Shown here piece after piece: positions 6,106 to 12,680 of a DNA stretch of 19,763 nucleotides. The notes beneath the pieces are model-generated. The model was not told the origin of the DNA, did no database searches, and was given only the letters and a program-made list of their open reading frames with translations. The position numbers were made by a program, and so were the translations under genes. Numbering within the stretch: position 1 is the stretch's first letter; each line of letters starts with the position of its first letter. Origin of the DNA: Bacteroidia bacterium (GTDB taxonomy: Bacteria > Bacteroidota > Bacteroidia > Bacteroidales > P3); contig BNXT01000009.1 in assembly GCA_025999775.1 (NCBI GenBank), forward strand, positions 1 to 19,763, in the 5' to 3' direction.

Positions 6106-6804
6106 CTATTCGGTAGTTGTGATTTGATGGAATAATTGTTCAAGATGGTCTATTTCGCTGACCATCTTATCTGCCACAAGTTTACCTTTATTGATAAGCA
6201 AGATGCGGTCGCACATTTGTTCAACTTCCTGCATGATATGTGTGGATAGTATCAATGTTTTTTCCTTGCCAATACCCTTGATAAGATCACGGATTCCAAT
6301 CAATTGATTAGGGTCTAATCCGCTGGTTGGCTCATCCAAAATAATCACTTCCGGTTGATGTATAATCGCTTGTGCAAGTCCCACCCGTTGCCTGTATCCT
6401 TTACTCAACTGTGCTATTTTTTTATGGGCTTCATCAGTCAGATAAGTTTCCGTGATTGTTGTTTCAACAGCTTCCTCAATACGTTCTGATGGCAAGTGTA
6501 ATCGAGCAATAAACTGTAGGTATTCCCTGACATACATATCGGTGTAGAGTGGGTTATTTTCCGGAAGGTAGCCGATATTCTTTCGCACGTCCAACGGTTG
6601 TTTACAAATATCAAACCCACACACAGTAGCAGTGCCATTGCTGGGCGCTAAAAATGTCGTCAGGATACGCATCAAGGTTGATTTTCCTGCACCATTTGGT
6701 CCCAATAAGCCTACTATTTGACCTTTAGGAATATCGAAACAAACCTCATCCAACGCTTTCTGTTGACCGTAATACTTACTAAGATTGTGAACCAAAATAG
6801 ACAT
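6106..6804 (-). CDS. ABC transporter ATP-binding protein, GldA-like but short
   Basis: A 232-residue ABC ATPase with all key motifs: Walker A GPNGAGKST at 35-43, signature LSKGYRQR at 133-140, Walker B VIILDE at 153-158, D-loop SGLD and the switch His189 in LSTH. The stretch GYLPENNPLYTDMYVREYL (78-96) is typical of the gliding-motility GldA branch, in which the ATPase drives an export complex with the membrane partners GldF and GldG. Neither partner is next to it. From memory GldA is about 300 residues. This protein still ends with a family-like LEQLFHQIT, so the shortening appears to lie between the ATPase core and the tail. Another DrrA/CcmA-type exporter ATPase is possible. It has its own promoter at 6830-6859 and terminator at 6048-6092. 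Confidence 0.85.
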   Translation of the reverse strand: MSILVHNLSKYYGQQKALDEVCFDIPKGQIVGLLGPNGAGKSTLMRILTTFLAPSNGTATVCGFDICKQPLDVRKNIGYLPENNPLYTDMYVREYLQFIARLHLPSERIEEAVETTITETYLTDEAHKKIAQLSKGYRQRVGLAQAIIHQPEVIILDEPTSGLDPNQLIGIRDLIKGIGKEKTLILSTHIMQEVEQMCDRILLINKGKLVADKMVSEIDHLEQLFHQITTTE

Positions 6805-6829
6805 TGCTTACTCTTTTACACACTGAGTA

Positions 6830-6859
6830 CAAAGGTACAAAATATTTTTCAAAAAACAA
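6830..6859 (-). promoter_or_regulatory. Near-consensus Bacteroidota promoter of the GldA-like gene
   Basis: On the minus strand TTG (6859-6857) is followed by 19 nt and then TACCTTTG (6837-6830). This matches the -33/-7 pattern of the primary Bacteroidota sigma factor. The ATG follows 25 nt later at 6804. It is the best-matching promoter in the window. Confidence 0.75.
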
Positions 6860-6974
6860 TTGTCTGAATCAGGATTTACAAGATTTTATGATTAACAGGA
6901 TTTTAATAATGAATAATGAATAATTAACAATGAATAATGTGGGGGAATTTCTCAATTCCTAAACTCCACGCTCC
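6860..6974. repeat. Mosaic of short dispersed repeats
   Basis: The stretch joins words seen elsewhere in the window: CAATTGTCTGAATCAGGATT (also near 980 and 12289), AATGAATAATGAATAATTAA (also near 1050, 10511 and 12390), GGGGGAATTTCTCAATTCC (inverted near 12345-12386 and 17751-17788), and ACTCCACGCTCCACAC (also near 872, 10617 and 18005). No gene is seen. Confidence 0.6.
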
Positions 6975-7020
6975 ACACTATTTTTTCAAAAAAAACACGT
7001 TTTTTTTTGAAAAATAGTGT
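6975..7020. repeat. Near-perfect AT-rich inverted repeat over a promoter
   Basis: ACACTATTTTTTC followed by A8, then CACG, then T9 and GAAAAATAGTGT: arms of about 20 nt that match except for one-base shifts in the A/T runs. The right arm ends inside the TATCTTTG promoter element at 7020-7027, so a hairpin or bound dimer here would cover the -10 to -50 region. Confidence 0.75.
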
Positions 7021-7027
7021 ATCTTTG
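7020..7027 (+). promoter_or_regulatory. -7 element upstream of the (AC)n tract and the beta-helix gene
   Basis: TATCTTTG followed by C fits TAnnTTTG. No other such element was found on the plus strand before the ATG at 7360, so this is the best promoter candidate for that gene. It would imply a leader of about 325 nt. Confidence 0.5.
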
Positions 7028-7047
7028 CAAAAATATTTGTGAGTAGT

Positions 7048-7224
<177 letters not shown>

Positions 7225-7359
7225 AGGTAAGACTTTTTTTTGAATTTCACAAATTGCCAACTTTTTTAAAGGACTTGACATCCAACACAATTTAAGCCGA
7301 TGCGTACAAAGTAGTAATAAATTAACTAAATCATAATTAACTAAATTAAAATCAAAAAC

Positions 7360-10300
7360 ATGAAACGTATTTTAATCCCTATCATTACATTAGCGGCGCT
7401 GTTTGCCTTTAGCGGTGCGCTATTCGCACAGCATAGAGGTACATCTCCAAGCTTTCAGTTTGAACAAGCAAAACAGGGCAAAGCGGTCGTTGCAGAGTCA
7501 ACAGTTCAAGATATTGTCGTTACATCCGTTACCGGCGCCGGTAGTTTGCGTGAGGCAATAGCCAACGCACAAGATGGCGATGTGATTGTTGATGCAGATT
7601 CATTGTCAGGTAGAAATATTGAGTTTATTGTTACTTCCGTCGCCGATAGCGGCGCTGGCACGTTCCGTGAAGCTTTGACAAGTCTATTAGCGGGCGATAC
7701 GGCTCTGATTCGTTTTGCCGATTCTTTGACCGGTAAAACCATTTTTGTGAAAGACTATATAGGCGAGATTCCTGAAAATGTGAGTGTTGTTACCATTGAG
7801 GGTAATGGTGTTACGCTCTCCGGAGGCGGGACACTTAATATAGCGTTCCTGATTGGAGATGACATCCTACCATCTTCTGCCGAGATTAATATCAATAGGA
7901 TGCATTTTACAGGGTTTCAAACTGTGCTACAAATGGTTGCCGGTCATGCGCGTTTTACGTCCTGTATTTTTAGTAATAATCCCAATGCAAGTCCAAATGT
8001 TTACGCCGGTGGCGCTATATATCAGTTTGCCGGACGTCTTGAAGTGATAGGTTGTACGTTCTATGGCAATGAAGGAGGCATAAGTGGCGGCGCAATAGGC
8101 GTACAAAATGGCTATGGCGCTGAATTAATCCTTATGGGCAATGTGTTTTACGAGAATACGGCATCAGGCAACGGCGGCACAATAGGCGCTGTACGAAAGA
8201 CATCCGGCGATACGGTAATTTCCGGTGGTTACAATGTGTATGATGCACCAAGCAAATACGGAACTACTTCAGAAGCGTTTGATCCTTTCACGGCAGCGAA
8301 GGATACCTTTGTTACGGTACCCCTTATCTCTACTGTAAGTTACAAACCTTTATACAATGGTATTGTTAATGGTTTAATAACAACGCTACCTGCCAACTAT
8401 CCTACGGTGGATTTCTATGGCGACACTATTGTAGCGCCGGCAGCGGCAGGCGCTGTACAAACACCGACTGCGGATGGTTATCACTTGACATACACAGCCA
8501 AAGGACCCGGTACAGTGTTAGTAACTTCCGGTAGTATTGATGAAGACGGTCTTACCACCAATGGTAATATTACATTCCAAGCTACAGTGGATACAGGTGC
8601 AAGCAACGTCTTTGGCTATTGGACAGTCAATGGAGACCGCCAATTGGAACCTTCGACCACACTGAACGTTGCAATGAATGAAAAGAAAAACGTGGAAGCC
8701 ATATTCCATCGTAAGGTACTGGTAACCAATACCATCGATTCCAAAACAGAGAATGTGGCAGGTAGTTTGCGTAGCGCAGTAACTAATTTGCAAGACTATG
8801 ATTGGATACAGTTTGCAGACTCACTGTCCGGACAGACTATCGTATTGGATAGCGCCTTGCCAAACATTACCAAAAATCTGATTATTGAGGGGAATGGCAT
8901 TGTGTTGTCCGGTAATAATCAGTATAGACTGTTTTACATTTTAACAAATGTCAATGCAAATATCAGTAACGTGCATTTTACAAATGGAAATATTGTGAAC
9001 TCTGTCGGCGGCGCTATCTTATGCTCAGGTCATCTGAATTTGCAATCGTGCATTTTTAGCAACAATACAAGTGCGTCTAATGGTGGTGCAATCTATTCTC
9101 AGATGGGTTCCCTTGTAGTAAGTGGTAGTACTTTTTACAATAATGGCGCTACAAATGCTGGCGCTATCTATGTTAATGGTTATCGAAAAACGACCTTGTT
9201 GGGCAATGTATTTTTTGATAATACACCGAATAATGTTTATAAGAGTACTTCTACTGTTGTTCCTCCCGTGTATTCGGCGTACAATGTTTACAATGGCACG
9301 GATGGAGGTACGAACTATCCATTGGGTGTAGGCGATAGTGTGGTTACGGTAAATCCACTAAATACGATAACTTTTGTGCCTACTGTAGCAGGGCGTGTTG
9401 TTTTGAATCGGGTGCCGTCCCATTTGGCAAACTTCCCCGCAACAGACTTTAACGGTGTAGTACGCGGCGCTCCGACCACACTTGCCGGCGCGTTGTTGCC
9501 TGCAAGTTATACCGTTACTTTTGTGCCGCAGAATGGCAATACTAATACCGTAGTTAAGGTCGAAGCTAATACATTGCTCACCGAACCCGCAAACCTGTTT
9601 CTCAGAGGCTACCATATTGAAGGTTGGTACGAGTATCCCGATGCAACAGCATCAACGGCAAAATGGAACTTTGCTGCTAATGAAGTCATAAGAGATACCA
9701 CCCTTTATGCTTATTGGGTATTGGATACGTTCTATATCGTTTACAACTTGAATGGAGGTACAAATCATGCCGAAAATCCTGCTGCCTATACTGTTTTGGA
9801 TAGTGTTGTATTACAAGCGCCTACCAAATCAGATTATACATTTGCAGGCTGGTACGACAACGCATGGCTGACCGGTGATGCTGTTAACAAAATAGTAAAT
9901 AGTACAGTTAATCGTACGTTCTATGCGGATTGGACATTTGGCGTCAATGCTGCTATGCCTACGATCACTACGCAACCCGCAAGCGACACGGTAGAATTCG
10001 GCACGGCTTTAACGCTCACGGTAGTAGCGACTACAAGCGATTCAGGTACATTGTCTTATCAATGGTATAGCAATACAAGCGCTACGAACGTTGGCGGACA
10101 AGCCGTTGGCAATAATAGCAACACTTACAACACACCGAACACGCTTGCCATAGGTACATACTATTACTATGTAGTGGTAACTAATACGAACAATAGTGTA
10201 AACGGAGTTAAGACAGCCTCCGACACCAGCGCTGTAGTAATCGTTACGGTAATAGCAGCCCCATCCGCTATTGTAGAGGCAAAAAATCTGCCCCTACGAG

Positions 10301-10512
10301 TATATCCTAATCCCGTAGTTAATGGAGAGTTGAGAATTGAGAATGGAGAATTGAGAGTGGAGATTTATAACGTGAATGGTGGTTTGGTGGCAGTTCATAA
10401 TGTTTCAGACAACGCAGACGGCGTAAGCATTACCATCAACATTGCACATTTGCCCGCAGGCGAGTACATTGTGAAAGTGAGGAATAGGGTAGCGAAGGTG
10501 GTGAAAAAGTAA
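7360..10512 (+). CDS. Secreted beta-helix / InlB-repeat surface protein with T9SS sorting domain
   Basis: A protein of 1050 residues with signal peptide MKRILIPIITLAALFAFSGA plus LFA (cleavage after about residue 23). Two related blocks follow, about 55-330 and 455-690. Each begins with a GSLREA or GSLRSA segment, continues with LIIEGNGIVLSG-like strands, and has repeats such as GGAIYQFAGRLEVIGCTFYG. These suggest right-handed parallel beta-helix or choice-of-anchor Q modules and an internal duplication. Two Listeria-Bacteroides (InlB B-type) repeats end in LYAYW (about 717-785) and FYADW (about 791-858), and an Ig-like segment follows (about 867-960). The sorting domain starts at RVYPNPVV (980) and ends VAKVVKK. 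Residues around NGELRIENGELRVE are encoded by a repeat also found between genes. Likely surface exposed; ligand unknown. Confidence 0.9.
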   Translation: MKRILIPIITLAALFAFSGALFAQHRGTSPSFQFEQAKQGKAVVAESTVQDIVVTSVTGAGSLREAIANAQDGDVIVDADSLSGRNIEFIVTSVADSGAGTFREALTSLLAGDTALIRFADSLTGKTIFVKDYIGEIPENVSVVTIEGNGVTLSGGGTLNIAFLIGDDILPSSAEININRMHFTGFQTVLQMVAGHARFTSCIFSNNPNASPNVYAGGAIYQFAGRLEVIGCTFYGNEGGISGGAIGVQNGYGAELILMGNVFYENTASGNGGTIGAVRKTSGDTVISGGYNVYDAPSKYGTTSEAFDPFTAAKDTFVTVPLISTVSYKPLYNGIVNGLITTLPANYPTVDFYGDTIVAPAAAGAVQTPTADGYHLTYTAKGPGTVLVTSGSIDEDGLTTNGNITFQATVDTGASNVFGYWTVNGDRQLEPSTTLNVAMNEKKNVEAIFHRKVLVTNTIDSKTENVAGSLRSAVTNLQDYDWIQFADSLSGQTIVLDSALPNITKNLIIEGNGIVLSGNNQYRLFYILTNVNANISNVHFTNGNIVNSVGGAILCSGHLNLQSCIFSNNTSASNGGAIYSQMGSLVVSGSTFYNNGATNAGAIYVNGYRKTTLLGNVFFDNTPNNVYKSTSTVVPPVYSAYNVYNGTDGGTNYPLGVGDSVVTVNPLNTITFVPTVAGRVVLNRVPSHLANFPATDFNGVVRGAPTTLAGALLPASYTVTFVPQNGNTNTVVKVEANTLLTEPANLFLRGYHIEGWYEYPDATASTAKWNFAANEVIRDTTLYAYWVLDTFYIVYNLNGGTNHAENPAAYTVLDSVVLQAPTKSDYTFAGWYDNAWLTGDAVNKIVNSTVNRTFYADWTFGVNAAMPTITTQPASDTVEFGTALTLTVVATTSDSGTLSYQWYSNTSATNVGGQAVGNNSNTYNTPNTLAIGTYYYYVVVTNTNNSVNGVKTASDTSAVVIVTVIAAPSAIVEAKNLPLRVYPNPVVNGELRIENGELRVEIYNVNGGLVAVHNVSDNADGVSITINIAHLPAGEYIVKVRNRVAKVVKK
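10321..10363 (+). repeat. NGEL-type repeat inside the sorting domain
   Basis: AATGGAGAGTTGAGAATTGA followed by a second GAATGGAGAATTGAGAGTGG unit encodes NGELRIENGELRVE between YPNPVV and IYNVNGG. The same units occur in non-coding DNA and in the orphan sorting domain at 12557-12619, and in the gene at 12867-12900. Confidence 0.8.
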
Positions 10513-10531
10513 TGAATAATGAACAATAAAA

Positions 10532-10641
10532 GAGTGTGGAATGTGGAGTGTGAAGCGTGGAGTTTTTTCTTTATCTGCGGAAATCTGTCTAATCTGCGTT
10601 ATCTGCGTGCTTTCAATTCCACACTCCACACTCCACACTTC
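10532..10641. repeat. Inverted GTGTGGAGT blocks between two convergent genes
   Basis: The left block (10532-10554, GAGTGTGGAATGTGGAGTG...) and the right block (10616-10641, its near reverse complement) enclose about 60 nt of ATCTGCG-type repeats. The two genes converge here (stops at 10512 and 10640), so the large hairpin could end transcription from both sides. The right block overlaps the last codon and stop of the ComM-like gene. Confidence 0.5.
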
Positions 10642-12181
10642 AATGCGTTCCCCATGTCTCTCGATCTAAAGAACGAAAATGTATTGCTTCGGCGATATGC
10701 ACGCTCAAGATGCTATCGCTCCCGTCGAGGTCGGCGATTGTGCGAGCAACTTTAAGAATACGACTGTACGCGCGTGCAGTGAGTTGCAACTTCTCCATAG
10801 CGCCTTTTAACAACTCGCCGCACGCGTTGTCTAACTGGCAGTGTAGGTTAATGAAATGTGAGGTCATCTGTGCATTACAATGAATATCTGAAGCATTGAT
10901 AAAACGCTCTTTTTGAATGTTACGGGCAGCTATCACACGATTGCGAATAGCGGCGCTGGACTCTTCGGAAGTGGTATCGTGTAGCGCCTGATAAGCAACG
11001 GGCGATACCTCGACATGCAGGTCAATCCGATCCATCAAGGGTCCCGATATTTTGCTGAGGTACTTGTTTACAACACCGGGCGCACAGATACACTCTTTAC
11101 TCGGATGATTGTAGTTGCCGCACGGACAGGGATTCATAGCCGCTACCAACATGAAATTAGTAGGGTAGTCAATGGACATCTTGGAACGAGATATGGTTAC
11201 CTTGTGCTCTTCCATCGGTTGTCGCAACACCTCCAATACCGGACGTTTAAATTCCGGCATCTCATCTAAAAATAGCACTCCGTTATGCGCCAAGGATATT
11301 TCGCCGGGTTGTGGCGAGGAACCGCCACCCACTAAGGCAACATCGGAAATGGTGTGATGGGGCGACCGAAAGGGACGCATGGTTATTAACCCCTGATGCA
11401 ACGCTAATTTACCGGCTACAGAGTGAATTTTGGTGGTCTCTAAGGCTTCCGATAACGTCATGGGCGGCAATATGGAGGGCATCCGCTGAGCTAACATGGT
11501 CTTGCCGCTACCGGGCGGACCAATCAAGATGACATTGTGCCCGCCGGCAGCTGTAATCTCTAACGCCCGCTTGATATTGTGCTGACCCTTAACCTCCGAA
11601 AAATCAAAAGGATAATGATTAACGCTATGTTCAAAAGCCTCATTGACATTGACTTTCACGCGCTCAATGGGAACGTCTTTATCGAAAAATCGAATAACTT
11701 CTAAAATATGATCTACTCCATAAACATTCAGATCCATAACAATGGCTGCTTCGTCGGCGTTAGCTTTAGGTAAAATCAACCCATCAAACCCTTTCTCTAA
11801 CGCCTCGAGCGCCATCGGCAATGCCCCTTTGATAGGACGTAATGAACCATCCAACGACAATTCTCCCATCATCATATAACGCTCAATGCCGGTATGTTTA
11901 ATCTGTTCGGAAGCTGCTAAAATACTGATAGCCAGCGGTAAATCGTACGCAGAACCCTCTTTGCGCAGGTTTGCCGGCGCCATATTGATGATAATCTTCT
12001 TGCCGGGTAGCCGATAACCATTCTGCGACAGTGCAGATTCTATCCGCTGCTGACTCTCTTTGACTGCATTGTCCGGCAGACCGACCAACATGAAATTAAC
12101 CCCTAAATCAACGCTGGTCTCTATGGTTATCGTAATGGCTCTTACCCCGTACAAGGAACTCCCAAATGTTTTTACTAACAT
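10640..12181 (-). CDS. comM: YifB/ComM family Mg-chelatase-like AAA+ ATPase
   Basis: The 513 residues match the length and plan of the YifB/ComM family. An N-terminal Lon-protease-like (ChlI) domain covers about 1-175, with VGLPDNAVKESQQRIESAL and NMAPANLRKEGSAYDLP. The AAA+ core follows: Walker A GPPGSGKT (221-228), Walker B VLFLDE (302-307), and NPCPCGNYNHP with nearby cysteines (about 350-366). SGPLMDRIDLHVEV lies near 379-392. ComM homologues promote branch migration during integration of transforming DNA; the role here is inferred. The family also exists in bacteria not known to be competent. The ATG at 12181 gives the standard MLVKTFGSSLYGV start. An inverted repeat at 12201-12234 lies in its promoter region. 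Confidence 0.93.
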   Translation of the reverse strand: MLVKTFGSSLYGVRAITITIETSVDLGVNFMLVGLPDNAVKESQQRIESALSQNGYRLPGKKIIINMAPANLRKEGSAYDLPLAISILAASEQIKHTGIERYMMMGELSLDGSLRPIKGALPMALEALEKGFDGLILPKANADEAAIVMDLNVYGVDHILEVIRFFDKDVPIERVKVNVNEAFEHSVNHYPFDFSEVKGQHNIKRALEITAAGGHNVILIGPPGSGKTMLAQRMPSILPPMTLSEALETTKIHSVAGKLALHQGLITMRPFRSPHHTISDVALVGGGSSPQPGEISLAHNGVLFLDEMPEFKRPVLEVLRQPMEEHKVTISRSKMSIDYPTNFMLVAAMNPCPCGNYNHPSKECICAPGVVNKYLSKISGPLMDRIDLHVEVSPVAYQALHDTTSEESSAAIRNRVIAARNIQKERFINASDIHCNAQMTSHFINLHCQLDNACGELLKGAMEKLQLTARAYSRILKVARTIADLDGSDSILSVHIAEAIHFRSLDRETWGTH

Positions 12182-12200
12182 GATCTCTTTTCGTGTATTT

Positions 12201-12234
12201 ATATACTAACGGAAAAAAAACCGTTTTTGTATAT
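12201..12234. promoter_or_regulatory. Inverted repeat upstream of the ComM-like gene
   Basis: ATATAC (12201-12206) pairs with GTATAT (12229-12234), and AACGG (12208-12212) with CCGTT (12221-12225), around a run of eight A. It lies 20-53 nt upstream of the start codon, where an operator or leader hairpin would act. No TAnnTTTG element was found there. Confidence 0.35.
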
Positions 12235-12279
12235 CCAAGCACAAATTTTTTTTCAAACCTCTAACATTCAATCAGTTCC

Positions 12280-12400
12280 CCTCCACACTCAATTGTCTGA
12301 ACCAGGATTTTTATTAGTGTGGAGTGTGGAGTTTGGAATTTGGAATTGAAAAATTTAGGAATTGAAAAATGTAGAAATTCCCCCCTATTGTTCATTATTC
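12280..12400. repeat. Mosaic of short dispersed repeats
   Basis: It contains CTCCACACTCAATTGTCTGAACCAG-like sequence, GTGTGGAGTGTGGAG (about 12315-12330), AATTGAAAAATTTAGGAATT (about 12344-12363) and TTGTTCATTATTCATTG (about 12388-12404). The AATTTAGGAATT block with GTAGAAATTCCCC recurs at 17751-17790. No gene is seen. Confidence 0.6.
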
Positions 12401-12408
12401 ATTGTTAA

Positions 12409-12648
12409 TTACTTTTTCATCACCTTCGCCACTCTATTTCCCAATTTCACAATGTATTCGCCTGCGGGAAGGTGTGCAATGTTGATTGTAATGCTTGCGC
12501 CGTCTGCGTTGTCTGAAACATTATGAACCACCAAACCACCATTCACATTATAAATCTCCACTCTCCACTCTCCATTCTCAATTAACAAATCTCCGTTCTC
12601 AATTCTCAACTCTCCATTAACGAAAAAAGGGGCAGGAACACCCCACCC
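12409..12648 (-). pseudogene. Orphan T9SS sorting-domain fragment
   Basis: The frame is open from after a TAG at 12649-12651 to the stop at 12409 and has no ATG near its beginning. It reads VNGELRIENGDLLIENGEWR, then VEIYNVNGGLVVHNVSDNAD, then an end VAKVMKK. It is close to the last 67 residues of the protein at 7360-10512, differing at only a few positions from VEIYNVNGG to the end, but lacks the YPNP start and any upstream gene body. It begins exactly at the NGEL repeat, immediately downstream of the intact gene at 12681. It is best read as a sorting-domain copy left by repeat-mediated recombination. Use as a spare 3' cassette is speculative. Confidence 0.75.
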
Positions 12649-12680
12649 CTAATTCTCAATTATCCACTCTCAATTCTCAA
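12557..12680. repeat. NGEL-type repeats and a GC-rich hairpin between coding ends
   Basis: TCTCCATTCTCAATT-type units (12557-12619 and about 12653-12681) flank an AGGGG...CCCCT inverted repeat (12629-12651). The first block overlaps the orphan sorting domain; the second is non-coding and touches the stop of the next gene. Confidence 0.6.

Noticed and set aside
10519-10755. Plus-strand 78-codon reading frame
   Set aside because: It consists of GTGTGGAGT repeats and the antisense of the ComM-like gene end.
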